From: Phytopseudomonas punonensis
GTDB lineage: Bacteria; Pseudomonadota; Gammaproteobacteria; Pseudomonadales; Pseudomonadaceae
Assembly (NCBI RefSeq): GCF_900142655.1
Contig: NZ_FRBQ01000002.1
Span: 124,001-188,000 of the forward strand
DNA length: 64,000 nucleotides
Direction of reading: 5' to 3'
Shown: piece by piece, positions 18,671 to 27,725 of the stretch
How the letters are laid out: every line of letters starts with the position of its first letter
How positions within the stretch are numbered: the first letter of the stretch is position 1
Notes under the pieces: generated by a model
What the model was told of the DNA's origin: nothing
Database searches by the model: none
Seen by the model: only the letters and a program-made list of their open reading frames with translations
Made by a program: the position numbers and the translations under genes

Positions 18671-19873
18671 TCAAGCCACCACAGGAATCAGTGGATCGGC
18701 TGCTGCCAGGGCGGTTTCGCGGACGGCGGCAGGCGGGTAGATCCACCCGGTGTTGATCTGCATTTTCAGCTGTTTGCCCTCGGCGCCAGTGAGCACCACC
18801 TTGCGTTCCCAGCCTTCGGTGAACAGCGCGCCCCATTCACCAAGGTCTAGGCAGGTAACGTACTTGGGCTGGCTGTAGGCGATAGGCGCGACACCGAGCA
18901 GGTCGGCGGCGGCGTTGTTACCGGCTGAGCGACCAAGGGCAATGGCGTGCTGGCAGGTCATCATGGCGTGGTTGCCGTGGTCGTCGACGGCCGCAAAGGT
19001 GGTGTCGCCGGCCGCGTACAGGTTGTTCAGGCCATTGACCTTGAGCGTGCGGTCGACATGCAGACGACCCTGAGCGTCGCGTTCAGCCGGGAGCTGGGCC
19101 GTAAGCGGCGAAGCGTGCACGCCGACCGTCCAGATCACCGTCAGCGCATCGATACGTTCGCCGCTCGCCAGGGTGACGCCGCCCGCGTCCACCGCGCTGA
19201 CCGAACTGCCGAGGCGCCAGGTCACGCCTTGCTGGGCGCTGGCTTCGGCGACGATCGGCGCTACTTGTGCGCCCAGGCTGGCGCCGATCCGCTCGCCTCG
19301 GTCGACCACGATCACGCGGATATCCGCCCCGTCGCCAAGGATCGCGCGCAGGCGAGCCGGCAGCTCGGTGGCGGTTTCAATCCCGGTAAAGCCGCCGCCG
19401 GCGACCACCACGGTGTTACGCGCCGGGCTGTCAGGCAACGTGCTCAGACCGTGTAGATGGCGCTCCAAGTCGATGGCATGTTGCAGGCTGTCTACATCGA
19501 AAGCATGCTCGATGCCGTTCAAGGCCGGGCGGTTGACCTGGCTGCCACTGGCGAGGATCAGGCGGCTATAGGTCAGCTGCTGCTCTGCCTGGTGTCTATC
19601 GCGATACGTCACGGTCTGGCTGACGCTATCGATAGAACTGACCCAACCCTGAACGAAGCGCACGCCGACGACGGCGAACAGCTCATCGAGCGATGCGTTC
19701 ATGCGCGCTACATCGGCCTCGTAGAAACGTGGGCGTACATGCAGCTCTGCCTTCGGTGCGACCACACACACCTCGATATCGTCGCGGGCCTGCAGATCGA
19801 GCTGACGCGCAGCGCTGAGGGCGCCCCACAGTCCTGCGAAACCGGTGCCAATCACTAGAATGCGTTGTTTCAT
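18671..19873 (-). CDS. FAD-dependent NADH dehydrogenase-like oxidoreductase
   Basis: This is a 400-aa two-dinucleotide-binding flavoprotein of the pyridine nucleotide-disulfide/Ndh-II superfamily. The N-terminal FAD motif is VIGTGFAGLWGALSAARQL, the NAD(P) motif VVVAGGGFTGIETATELP is mid-protein, and the second FAD motif is NLYAAGDTTFA. A CQHAIALGRSAG segment typical of type II NADH dehydrogenases and related quinone reductases follows. It probably transfers electrons from NADH to quinone at the membrane face, though a quinone reductase role without respiratory coupling is also possible. The ATG at 19873 has GAGGA upstream. It is divergent from the MocR regulator at 20018, its likely controller. 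Confidence 0.88.
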   Translation of the reverse strand: MKQRILVIGTGFAGLWGALSAARQLDLQARDDIEVCVVAPKAELHVRPRFYEADVARMNASLDELFAVVGVRFVQGWVSSIDSVSQTVTYRDRHQAEQQLTYSRLILASGSQVNRPALNGIEHAFDVDSLQHAIDLERHLHGLSTLPDSPARNTVVVAGGGFTGIETATELPARLRAILGDGADIRVIVVDRGERIGASLGAQVAPIVAEASAQQGVTWRLGSSVSAVDAGGVTLASGERIDALTVIWTVGVHASPLTAQLPAERDAQGRLHVDRTLKVNGLNNLYAAGDTTFAAVDDHGNHAMMTCQHAIALGRSAGNNAAADLLGVAPIAYSQPKYVTCLDLGEWGALFTEGWERKVVLTGAEGKQLKMQINTGWIYPPAAVRETALAAADPLIPVVA

Positions 19874-20017
19874 CTGAGAGTCCTCGAAAGCGTTTGCCTG
19901 GCCGCAGTGCGGGCAGGTTCGACACACCGGATGGCGTGATGAGGTGATTCTCTGCTTGAAGTGGATCATCGCATTGATCCATAAAGCGTCAAATCGACTA
20001 ATCCAAGTGAGGGCGGC

Positions 20018-21520
20018 ATGGCGGGCAACAATCAGGGGCCATTAGTGGTATCGCTGCCGCTCGGCGCGCCGCAACCGGGCGAGAGTCTGCAGCGTTGGCT
20101 GTACACCGCCCTGCGTGAGGCGATTCTCAGCAGTCGCCTGCCGTCAGGTAGCCAGCTGCCGAGCACGCGTGCACTGGCCGAGCATTACGGCATGGCCCGC
20201 GGTACCGCGCAGGCCGCTTATCAGCAATTGCAGTCCGAGGGCTATCTGGATACCAGCAACGGCTACGGCACACGGGTCTGCGCGGTATTGCCGGATACCA
20301 CGCTGAACGCGGGCTATGTGCGGCGCCGTGTGATGCCCGTGGCAGAGCAGCAGCGCGACGCGCCGGATACGCCCTGGGCGCAGCGCCTGCAGGCGGAAAA
20401 ACCGATCTTTATGGGCAGCGCTACTCAACCTGGGCTGCGCCCGTTCTTCCCTCACCGTGGAGATGTGCTGGCGTTCCCTATCGACCTGTGGCGCAAGCTG
20501 CATACGGCGCACCTACGCTCGTCGCGTCTGTTGGACATGCTCGATGCTGATCCAGCCGGCTTACCCGCCCTGCGCAGCGCCATCGCCCAGTATCTGGGGA
20601 TTGCCCGTGGCGTGCGGGTGGGCGCCGAGCGCATCGTCATCCTCGGCAGCGTGCAGCAGGCGCTGGACCTGACCTTGCGGCTGCTGGTGGCGCCCGGCGA
20701 AACGGTGTGGATGGAAGACCCCGGCTACCCGGGCGCGCGGCAATTGATGAAGGCCAGCGGCGTGGCGATGGTCGATGTGCCGGTAGACCGCGAGGGCCTG
20801 CAGGTCGAGGAGGGCATACGACTAGCCCCGGCGGCGTGTATGGCCTACGTCACGCCTTCGCACCAGGCGCCGTTGGGCGGCGAGTTGTCGCCGGCACGGC
20901 GTCTGGGGTTGCTGCGTTGGGCCGGCGAGCAGGGCAGTTACATCTTCGAAGACGATTACGACAGTGAGTACCGCTTCGTCGCCAAGCCCATTCCGGCGCT
21001 GCGCAGCATGGCCGGCGCCGATGCTTCGGTGATTCTCGCCGGTACCTTCAGCAAGTTGCTATTCCCCTCTCTGCGCCTGGCTTACGTGGTGCTGCCGCCG
21101 CAGCTTGTGGAAGGTTTCACGCGGCTGGTTTCGCTTACCGCGCGGCACGCCAACAGCCTGTCTCAGGCGGTGTTGGCGGACTTTATTGAACAAGGCCATT
21201 TTGACCGTCACCTGCGGCGCATGCGCAAGCTCTATGCAGCGCGTGCCGAGACATTCGCGGAGGCCGCCGAGCGGAACTGGCAAGGGCTGATCGAGGTGCC
21301 ACCGATACGCGCCGGGCTGGATGTGGTGTGTCGGCTGCACGGGATGGATGAGCTCGATGCTCAGGCGCGGCTGGCAGAGGCGGGCATCGACGTGATGCCC
21401 CTGCAGCGTTATTGCGTGAAACCTCAGGCGCCGGGGCTGGTGATGGGCTTTGCGCCGTACGAGGAAACGGCCATCGAGCAGGCCGCCAAGGACGCGGCAC
21501 GGCTGCTTCGCCGCACCTGA
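20018..21520 (+). CDS. MocR/PdxR-type GntR regulator with aminotransferase-like domain
   Basis: This 500-aa regulator has an N-terminal GntR winged helix (about 23-90, LREAILSSRLPSGSQLPSTR and ARGTAQAAYQQLQSEGYL). It is joined to a fold-type I aminotransferase-like domain (about 130-500) with EDDYDSEYRF and the PLP-lysine region AGTFSKLLFPSLRLAY. MocR regulators use PLP or a PLP-amino-acid adduct as effector. It is divergent from the Ndh-like flavoprotein with 144 bp between starts, so control of that gene is the simplest inference. The 3' end is 7 bp from the convergent zinc-ribbon gene. Confidence 0.92.
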   Translation: MAGNNQGPLVVSLPLGAPQPGESLQRWLYTALREAILSSRLPSGSQLPSTRALAEHYGMARGTAQAAYQQLQSEGYLDTSNGYGTRVCAVLPDTTLNAGYVRRRVMPVAEQQRDAPDTPWAQRLQAEKPIFMGSATQPGLRPFFPHRGDVLAFPIDLWRKLHTAHLRSSRLLDMLDADPAGLPALRSAIAQYLGIARGVRVGAERIVILGSVQQALDLTLRLLVAPGETVWMEDPGYPGARQLMKASGVAMVDVPVDREGLQVEEGIRLAPAACMAYVTPSHQAPLGGELSPARRLGLLRWAGEQGSYIFEDDYDSEYRFVAKPIPALRSMAGADASVILAGTFSKLLFPSLRLAYVVLPPQLVEGFTRLVSLTARHANSLSQAVLADFIEQGHFDRHLRRMRKLYAARAETFAEAAERNWQGLIEVPPIRAGLDVVCRLHGMDELDAQARLAEAGIDVMPLQRYCVKPQAPGLVMGFAPYEETAIEQAAKDAARLLRRT

Positions 21521-21527
21521 AGGTGGC

Positions 21528-21770
21528 TCAGCGCGCGACGATGATCACGGTGATGCAGATCATCGCCACCACGCCGAAAACCATACGGGCAATCCACGGC
21601 GCTGTGAGCCAGGCCGTGGTCGCGCCCGCGACCTGACCGACGTTCTTTTCGGTCAGCCAGCGATTGCCGGGCTGCGCATTCATCGGGTTGCCGCATTGCG
21701 GGCAGGCGTGCGCCTTGTCAGAGATACGGTTCTGGCACTCGGGGCAGTCGATAAGGCTCATCTCGGTCAT
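21528..21770 (-). CDS. small zinc-ribbon membrane protein
   Basis: This 80-aa protein has an N-terminal zinc ribbon with four cysteines (CPECQNRISDKAHACPQCGNPM) and one C-terminal transmembrane helix (ARMVFGVVAMICITVIIVA). Such tail-anchored zinc-ribbon proteins are widespread and poorly characterised. ATG codons at 21770 and 21761 are both possible; longer in-frame extensions are not credible. It is convergent with the MocR gene. Confidence 0.75.
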   Translation of the reverse strand: MTEMSLIDCPECQNRISDKAHACPQCGNPMNAQPGNRWLTEKNVGQVAGATTAWLTAPWIARMVFGVVAMICITVIIVAR

Positions 21771-21872
21771 CCATTGATCAGTGGCGATAGCTGGACGTGA
21801 GACTGGGCGCCGGTAGCCGAGTTCCGCCACAGAGCAGAGCTGGCGAGGGCTGCGGCTTTTTGCTGGGAATTG

Positions 21873-21902
21873 AAAAGCGCCCGCGGCGTACTGCGAGCGC
21901 TC
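21873..21902 (-). terminator. Rho-independent terminator of the ydbH-ynbE-ydbL operon
   Basis: Read on the - strand, AGCGCTCGC pairs with GCGGGCGCT (9 bp with one G-U) around an 8-nt loop, followed by TTTTC. It begins 8 bp after the ydbL stop. Confidence 0.75.
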
Positions 21903-21909
21903 TACAGGG

Positions 21910-22254
21910 TTACTTGCGGCGCCACTGACCCTGCTGCTGGATGTACTGGCCAGCGGGGGTCTTGTCGATGGCCTTCTGGCCGGCGATGGTTTCCACATCG
22001 CTGAGCTGGATGCCGTTCTGCTGGGCGAGCTTCTGGTACTCGGCGCGGCGCGCGGCGTTGATCAGCTTGGCGATTTCGTCGGCCTGGCCGCCGGATTTCA
22101 CCACGCCAAGGTAGCCATTAGGCTGCTCGCCGAGCTGGCCGCTGGCCTTGGCATCACCCAGGGCGGACATCGCCTCGTTGAGGCTGATGGCGTGGGCCGG
22201 CAGGCTCAGGCTGAAGAGCAGCAGCAGGCCGGCGAAAGGTTTTATCAGGTTCAT
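21910..22254 (-). CDS. ydbL: YdbL-family DUF1318 periplasmic protein
   Basis: This 114-aa exported protein has a signal peptide (FAGLLLLFSLSLPAHA, cleavage near residue 22). A DUF1318 domain follows: GQLGEQPNGYLGVVKSGGQ, then INAARRAEYQKLAQQNG and GQKAIDKTPAGQYI. In E. coli YdbL works with YdbH and YnbE, probably as a chaperone that limits YnbE multimerisation. It has AAGGAG before the ATG and is the last gene of the operon, 9 bp after ynbE. Confidence 0.9.
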   Translation of the reverse strand: MNLIKPFAGLLLLFSLSLPAHAISLNEAMSALGDAKASGQLGEQPNGYLGVVKSGGQADEIAKLINAARRAEYQKLAQQNGIQLSDVETIAGQKAIDKTPAGQYIQQQGQWRRK

Positions 22255-22263
22255 GTGGGCTCC

Positions 22264-22455
22264 TTAGAACAGTCCGCTGGATTCACTGAACATGCTGTCC
22301 AGCGCCTTATCCACCTTGATATAGATCTCGTGCTCGATCTTCACATTCAGGTTGATGTTGATCGGCTCGTTGGGCATCGCCAGTTGTACCGTTGGCGTAC
22401 AGGCTACGCTCAGTAGCCCCAGCAGCAGGGCGGTGATGCAACTACGCAAGCGCAT
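22264..22455 (-). CDS. ynbE: YnbE-like small outer-membrane lipoprotein
   Basis: This 63-aa lipoprotein has a type II signal peptide with lipobox LSVAC (Cys at about residue 19). The mature part contains the family motif PNEPININLNVKIEHEIYIKVDKALD. E. coli YnbE forms beta-strand-stacked multimers that extend the YdbH bridge to the outer membrane. The ATG at 22455 has GAGGAG upstream; a longer form would need TTG at 22473. It lies between ydbH and ydbL. Confidence 0.9.
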   Translation of the reverse strand: MRLRSCITALLLGLLSVACTPTVQLAMPNEPININLNVKIEHEIYIKVDKALDSMFSESSGLF

Positions 22456-22469
22456 GGCGCTTCTCCTCG

Positions 22470-25070
22470 TCAAGGCTCCTTGGGGGCGGTATTGCGCTGC
22501 AGTATTCGCTGCTGCACGCGCCGCGTGATGATCTCATTTACCCGGTCGGTCAGCTGCAGGCTGGCGAGCAGGTTGGGGATGTCCTCCTCCAGGTTGATGT
22601 TGAAGTGTATCGGTCGACCGTTCTCGATAGCCGGGTTCTGACCCTCAAGGCGCATGGCCAGGCGCAGTTTGCCGTGCTGATCATAGTCGACCGAGCTGCT
22701 CAGGGTGGTGAAGCGGAAGTCCTCCAGGGACTGCGTCACCAGCTGCATCGCCGGGTTGCTGCGGCCCAGGGCCTTGATCTTCTCCGAGCTGAATTGCAAG
22801 TGACCACCGGGCTGGCGGGCAGCGATCTGGCCGTTCTCGACCTCGATACCTTTCTGGCCGAGGCGCACCGGTAAGTCACCGTCCAGCGTGCCACTGCCCG
22901 CCAGACCTTCAGCGGGGTAGAGGGCGAACAGCTGCTGGAGTTCCAAGCCGCGAACCTGGATGGGGAACAGTTGATTGCCTGCGGCCAGATCCCATTGCCC
23001 CGGCGTGAGGGTGACTTGCCCGCCCATCAGCGCGGTGCGTGCAAGGTTCACCTCCAACTGCCCTTTGTCGACACTTGCCAGTGATGCGCTGTAGCGACCG
23101 CGTGCCTCGATTGGGCCAATGGGCAGGCCGGGGTTGGCCTGCTGTATTTTCAGCTCTTGAATGGCCAGGTCGAAGCGTTGGCGCGCCAGTTTGAATTGCA
23201 GGCGAGTGTCCAGGCCGCTGAGTTCGGAGCGGTCGTAAATACCGCCCAGGCCTTTGCCGGTCAGGTTCAGGTCAACACTTGGCGCGTTGCTGCCGGCAGC
23301 CAGTGTCAGGTTTGCGGTGGCGTTCACGCGGCCGCTGTTCAAGTCGAGCAGCTCTGGCCATTGCACCAGGGTTTTGGCCAGTGGATTGCCGGAGCGTAGA
23401 AACAGCTCGCCGAGGGTTGCCTTGAGTTGCAGGGTCTGTTTGGTGTCGAGGCTGGCGTCGAGGTCGAGTTGCAGCTCGCTGTCGTTAGTGACCTTGCCGC
23501 GCAGGGTGCCGGCCAGATCCGCTGCCGTCACCTGGCCTTGTAAGTGCCAGCCTTGAGGTTTGAGATTGGCTTGTTCCAGGCGTGTGGTGCTCAGGTTCAA
23601 TGGGCCTTTGAATTGCCAACCTTGCAGGGCGTCATCCTGCAGCGTCAGATTAAGCGCGGTGCCGCCGAGAGCAACCTGCAGCCTTTGCGCGGCCAACTCA
23701 GCGCCTTTCAAGGTGGCGGTCTGAATTGCGGAGCCTTGGCCAAGGTTCAGCTCAACTGCGTTGCCGTCGGCGTAGCCAGCAAGGTTGAGATTTGTGGTCA
23801 GCTCGCCGGCTTGCCAGCCCGCTTGGTTCACCTTGGCCGTGCTGGTGTTGAGGCGTGTGTCGGCGAACTGCACGGCCCAGGGCGCGGCGCTTGCCACCGC
23901 CAGGCGGCCCTGCAGATCGAGGTGGGTGGCGCCACGTAATGCGGCGGTCACTTTCAGCGGCAGGCTGCGGTCGGCCAAATCGGCACGCAGGTTGTCGAGT
24001 GCAGCGTCAGGCTGTACTTCGATATGCAGGGATTCGCCACGCAGCTCCGGTGGCAGCGACTGTAACCAGTCGCCGCTTGGCTCGGTGAGTTGCAGATCGG
24101 CTTCGAGGCGACTGGCGATCCATTGCTGCCCCTCGTTGTGCGCCGCCATGGCCAACTGACCCTGCAACTGCCCAAGGTTGGGGAAAGGCCACGGCTGTGG
24201 CAGGTTGCCCTGCAGGTCGAACTGGCCGCTGGAGGCCAGCAGGTTGTCCACATCCAGCTCACGGCGCGGCAGGTTCAGTTGCCATGTGCCGCTGAGGCTG
24301 ACCTCGCCTGGTGCATCAGGCCATTGCGCGTCATCTGGCACGGTCCAGGCGCTCAGCCAGTTCTGCAGAGTGGCCGCCTGGGTAAGCCTCATGGCGTCGA
24401 GCTTGCCGCTCCACGTCATGCCATCGCCAACTTGTTGAAGCTTGCTGTGAAGGGTTATTTGCGGTTGCTGATCGACTGCCAGGCTCAGCGTCAGGTCGAA
24501 GGCATCGCCTGCTGGTTGCAGTTCGAGCAGGCCGCTCACGATCTGCGCCTGATAATCGAGGTTCAGTTGCAGTCTCAGGTGATCATCGTCGCCGCGCAGC
24601 AGGCTCAGGTCTCCGGTGGCAGTGCAGCGCCGGCGGGCGCAGGGCAGGGTGGCGTCCAGTTGAGCGACCTGCAGGCTAAGTGGCAGCACAGCTAGCGGGG
24701 CGGAGAGTTGCTGGAGATCGAGGTCGGTTGCCGCAGTACTCGGCGTGGCGCTTTCGGCTGCCGGCTGCCAGTCGAGTGACAGACGGTCGATTTCCAGATG
24801 CTGCCAGAACGGCAGGCTGAAACCGAAATCGCGCCAGGCCAGCCCAATGCTGTGGCTTTGCAGGCTCAAGGTGCCGGCGGCGCTGCGCTGGCGCATGTTC
24901 AGGCTGTCGATGTGCAGGCCATCAGCCGATAGTGAAAGGCCGCTCCAATTCAGGTCTTCGACACCGCCTCGCTGCAACAGATAGCGGCCACCCAGATAAA
25001 CGGCAGCTGAAAATGCCAGGAGCAGGGCAAATGTGACAGACAGTCGCAGCCAGATGCGGCGGCTGAGCAT
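22470..25070 (-). CDS. ydbH: YdbH-family AsmA-like intermembrane transport protein
   Basis: This 866-aa protein has one N-terminal TM helix (LRLSVTFALLLAFSAAVYLGG, about 8-28). A long periplasmic part of repeating beta-strand segments follows, as expected for the AsmA-like/repeating beta-groove fold. The C-terminal region (NPAIENGRPIHFNINLEEDIPNLLASLQL) matches the YdbH family. In E. coli, YdbH with TamB and YhdP moves phospholipids to the outer membrane. I chose the ATG at 25070; an extension to 25199 adds 43 residues unlike the family start. It is the first gene of ydbH-ynbE-ydbL. Confidence 0.88.
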   Translation of the reverse strand: MLSRRIWLRLSVTFALLLAFSAAVYLGGRYLLQRGGVEDLNWSGLSLSADGLHIDSLNMRQRSAAGTLSLQSHSIGLAWRDFGFSLPFWQHLEIDRLSLDWQPAAESATPSTAATDLDLQQLSAPLAVLPLSLQVAQLDATLPCARRRCTATGDLSLLRGDDDHLRLQLNLDYQAQIVSGLLELQPAGDAFDLTLSLAVDQQPQITLHSKLQQVGDGMTWSGKLDAMRLTQAATLQNWLSAWTVPDDAQWPDAPGEVSLSGTWQLNLPRRELDVDNLLASSGQFDLQGNLPQPWPFPNLGQLQGQLAMAAHNEGQQWIASRLEADLQLTEPSGDWLQSLPPELRGESLHIEVQPDAALDNLRADLADRSLPLKVTAALRGATHLDLQGRLAVASAAPWAVQFADTRLNTSTAKVNQAGWQAGELTTNLNLAGYADGNAVELNLGQGSAIQTATLKGAELAAQRLQVALGGTALNLTLQDDALQGWQFKGPLNLSTTRLEQANLKPQGWHLQGQVTAADLAGTLRGKVTNDSELQLDLDASLDTKQTLQLKATLGELFLRSGNPLAKTLVQWPELLDLNSGRVNATANLTLAAGSNAPSVDLNLTGKGLGGIYDRSELSGLDTRLQFKLARQRFDLAIQELKIQQANPGLPIGPIEARGRYSASLASVDKGQLEVNLARTALMGGQVTLTPGQWDLAAGNQLFPIQVRGLELQQLFALYPAEGLAGSGTLDGDLPVRLGQKGIEVENGQIAARQPGGHLQFSSEKIKALGRSNPAMQLVTQSLEDFRFTTLSSSVDYDQHGKLRLAMRLEGQNPAIENGRPIHFNINLEEDIPNLLASLQLTDRVNEIITRRVQQRILQRNTAPKEP

Positions 25071-25594
25071 GGGCGTTGGTCCATAAACGGATGAATGGGC
25101 GACGGTAACCCGAACCAGATGGGCATGCCAAACCGAGCTTGCCTGGACCGCGTTGCACAATTTCATGTCGCGCAGATGACATGAGCGCAATTGGTGCATG
25201 AGCTACATGCCACGGCCGTCGTGGCGTACCTCAATGTCAAGCCTATTTGCGCCCTGCAAAAGGGCACCTCAGAGGCCTCTTCTGCGAACTTGTGCACAAT
25301 CGCGATGCAGCTTGTCAAGCAGCAGATTGCCACTTGCCAAAACGCCTCCAGTATCGTAGGGGTAATTATAAGTTTATGAAAAATATAGACTTTTTATATG
25401 TGGCGAAAAAATGATCAGTTTGACTTGGAGCCCCATATCATCAGCGTTAGAAGGTATTTCGCCCATCATACCCACAAAGTTATCCACAGCTTCTGTGGAT
25501 TGTCGTGAGGGGCCGCTCTAGGGCGGCCTGGGCTTTACCTGTGAATAAAAAAGAGTAGAGTGGCGCGCCTGTTCAAAACCCCCGTTTTAGCCTT
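25071..25594. other. 524-bp intergenic region with AT-rich block and DnaA-box hairpin
   Basis: This lies between ydbH (-) and the Sel1 gene (+). Positions 25360-25415 are unusually AT-rich for this genome (TAATTATAAGTTTATG and ACTTTTTATATG). Positions 25480-25500 carry TTATCCACA and an inverted partner (listed separately). There is no credible gene in it; the short ORF at 25191-25379 has no recognisable product. Confidence 0.6.
25480..25500. repeat. DnaA-box-containing inverted repeat
   Basis: TTATCCACA (25480-25488) is a perfect DnaA box. ATCCACAG (25482-25489) and CTGTGGAT (25493-25500) form a perfect 8-bp inverted repeat with a CTT loop, so a second, imperfect box lies on the other strand. 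It sits about 70 bp after an AT-rich block. There is no dnaA, dnaN or gidA nearby, so it is not the chromosomal origin. Confidence 0.6.
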
Positions 25595-26002
25595 ATGCCC
25601 CGCGTTTTACTCCACACCGAACTTAATACGCTTCCCGTCCGTGCCCAGGTTCCTGTTCGTGTCGCTTCCTGGCTACTCGACAGCCCACGCATCGGTCATG
25701 CGCCGAGTGTCAAGCGCATCGCTGGCCGTCTGCTCAAGCAGCCCGCGCGCCAGGGCGTGATTCAGGCGCAGAGCCGCCTCGGCCAACTCCTCTGCCGTGA
25801 CTGCGGCAATACCCGTGACCGCCGCATCGGCTTCGAACTGCTGCGTCAGGCGGCGCGCGCAGGCGACGGTTTGGCGCAACTGGAGTTGGGGCGCCTGTAC
25901 TGTCAGCCGCGCACCCTTGAACCAGAGCAGGCCAGGCACTGGTTGGAGCTAGCGGCGCTGCACGGGCACGACGAAGCGCGGGACTTGCTGGGGCGGCTGT
26001 AG
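25595..26002 (+). CDS. Sel1-repeat protein
   Basis: This is a small helical protein of 135 aa. Two Sel1-like units are visible: GFELLRQAARAGDGLAQLELGRLYCQ and the ARHWLELAALHGHDEARDLLG segment. An upstream degenerate unit lies around VIQAQSRLGQLLC. There is no signal peptide, so it is probably cytoplasmic and acts in protein-protein contacts. There is no strong ribosome binding site before the ATG. It lies 42 bp before rmuC in the same direction, perhaps in one transcript. Confidence 0.8.
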   Translation: MPRVLLHTELNTLPVRAQVPVRVASWLLDSPRIGHAPSVKRIAGRLLKQPARQGVIQAQSRLGQLLCRDCGNTRDRRIGFELLRQAARAGDGLAQLELGRLYCQPRTLEPEQARHWLELAALHGHDEARDLLGRL

Positions 26003-26044
26003 TCGCGCGGTTATACTGCCCGGCAGACTTACCTGGATGCTTTT

Positions 26045-27532
26045 ATGCCCTTTGATTTCGTAACGCTGCTGCCGGCTTTCATGGTTGGCGCGCTGGTCGC
26101 CGCCGTTCCTTTATGGCTGCGCATGGCGGCCCTGGCCCGGCAGGCTGAGGAGATGCGCCTGCAGTTGGGGCTGGCTCAGGAGCGTATGAATGCTGCGCAA
26201 ATGGCCCAGGCGGGTTTGAGTGCGCAACTGGACAATTGCCGTGAGGAGCTCGCCGAGATCCTCGAGATCAAGGCTGACCAGCAGGCCGAGCTGGCCGCCT
26301 TGCGCCGCGAAACTCATCTGCTGCAGAACGATTTGCAGCTCGCGCGTGAACAGTTCAGTAGCGTGCAGGCCTTGCGCGAGCGCCAGGAAACCGAGCTGCG
26401 GCGCCTGGACAGCGAGCGCGCTGGCCTGGCTGCCGAGCTGCATGAGCAACAGGAAAACCATCAGCAACGCCTCGAAGACCTGCAGGGCGCCCGCGACGCC
26501 TTGCGCGCGCAGTTCGCCGAGCTGGCTGGCAAGATCTTCGACGAGCGCGAGCAGCGTTTCTCGGAAACCAGCCAGCAGCGCCTCGGCCAATTGCTCGATC
26601 CACTCAAGGAGCGCATCCAGTCGTTCGAAAAGCGCGTCGAGGAAAGTTACCAGCAGGAAGCCCGCGAGCGCTTTTCCCTGGGCAAGGAACTGGAGCGCCT
26701 GCAGGGCCTCAATCAGCGCCTGAGTGAAGAGGCGATGAACCTCACCCAGGCGCTCAAGGGCCAGAAGACTCAGGGCAACTGGGGCGAGCTGGTGCTTGAG
26801 CGCGTGCTCGAACATGCAGGCCTGCAAAAGGGCCGCGAGTACCACACCCAGGTCAGCCTGAAGAGCGCCGATGGCGAGCGCTTCCAGCCGGACGTGCTGA
26901 TCCAGCTACCGGGCGAGAAGCAGGTGGTGGTCGATGCCAAGGTCAGCCTCACCGCCTACCAGCAATGTGTGGCCGCTACCGATGAAGCGACGCGCCAGCT
27001 CGCTCTCAAACAGCACGTGTTGTCGCTGCGCAGCCACCTTAAGGGCTTATCGCTCAAGGATTACCAGCACCTTGATGGGCTGCACAGCCTGGATTTCGTG
27101 CTGCTTTTCGTGCCTATCGAGGCGGCATTCGCTGCCGCTTTGCAGGCTGATCCGGGGCTGTTTCAGGAGGCCTTCGACCAGCACATTGTGATCGTCAGCC
27201 CGACTACGCTGCTGGCCACGCTGCGGGTGATCGACAGCCTCTGGCGCCAAGAGCGACAAAGCCAGAACGCCCGGGAAATCGCCGAAAGGGCGGGTGCGCT
27301 GTACGATAAGTTCGTCGCCTTCATCCAGGATCTCGACGAAGTCGGCATGCGCCTGCAGCAGCTCGACAAGGCTTATTCCGGTGCGCGCAACAAGCTGGTC
27401 GAAGGCCGCGGCAACCTGATCAGCCGCGCCGAGAACCTCAAGTTGCTCGGCGCCCGGGCCAGCAAGAGCCTGCCTCCTGAGTTGCTCGAACGAGCTGCCG
27501 GCCTGCAGCTGGAAGACCCTGAAGGCGATTGA
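26045..27532 (+). CDS. rmuC: DNA recombination protein RmuC
   Basis: This 495-aa protein has an N-terminal TM anchor (TLLPAFMVGALVAAVPLWL), a long coiled coil (about 30-220) and a C-terminal RmuC nuclease-like domain. Diagnostic parts are QGNWGELVLERVLEHAGLQ, FQPDVLIQLPGEKQVVVDAKVSL (PD-(D/E)xK-like core with D and D-A-K), and HIVIVSPTTLLATLRVIDSLW. RmuC limits recombination between short inverted repeats in E. coli. The ribosome binding site is weak (CTGGATG). A downstream terminator is not obvious. Confidence 0.93.
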   Translation: MPFDFVTLLPAFMVGALVAAVPLWLRMAALARQAEEMRLQLGLAQERMNAAQMAQAGLSAQLDNCREELAEILEIKADQQAELAALRRETHLLQNDLQLAREQFSSVQALRERQETELRRLDSERAGLAAELHEQQENHQQRLEDLQGARDALRAQFAELAGKIFDEREQRFSETSQQRLGQLLDPLKERIQSFEKRVEESYQQEARERFSLGKELERLQGLNQRLSEEAMNLTQALKGQKTQGNWGELVLERVLEHAGLQKGREYHTQVSLKSADGERFQPDVLIQLPGEKQVVVDAKVSLTAYQQCVAATDEATRQLALKQHVLSLRSHLKGLSLKDYQHLDGLHSLDFVLLFVPIEAAFAAALQADPGLFQEAFDQHIVIVSPTTLLATLRVIDSLWRQERQSQNAREIAERAGALYDKFVAFIQDLDEVGMRLQQLDKAYSGARNKLVEGRGNLISRAENLKLLGARASKSLPPELLERAAGLQLEDPEGD

Positions 27533-27725
27533 ACCCCTCTTATCGTTGATCGCAGCCTGGGCAATTTCATGCTCCAGGCTGGACGACGCTTATATTTTGT
27601 CTATCTTGTCTGTTGTCGTACTTCTAGAGGGTGTGACGAACTTGCTTGGCTGGCTATTTTCAATCTCCCTGAGATTGAATAAATATCAGTATATTCAAAA
27701 TATTGGCCATAAAAAGGATAAGAAT
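27533..27725 (+). promoter_or_regulatory. AT-rich leader of the polygalacturonase gene
   Basis: About 190 bp, much more AT-rich than its surroundings, precede the polygalacturonase start. Two overlapping perfect inverted repeats share one arm. TTCAATCTC (27659-27667) pairs with GAGATTGAA (27671-27679), and TTGAATA (27675-27681) pairs with TATTCAA (27692-27698). They cannot form together. The ribosome binding site AAGGATAAGAAT follows. This could be a switchable leader or a protein operator. Confidence 0.55.

Noticed and set aside
25480..25500. Chromosomal replication origin
   Set aside because: One perfect DnaA box and no dnaA-dnaN or gidA genes; oriC would have several boxes.
27546..27725. 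N-terminal extension of the polygalacturonase from 27546
   Set aside because: It runs through the AT-rich leader and would hide the signal peptide; the ATG at 27726 has a good ribosome binding site.
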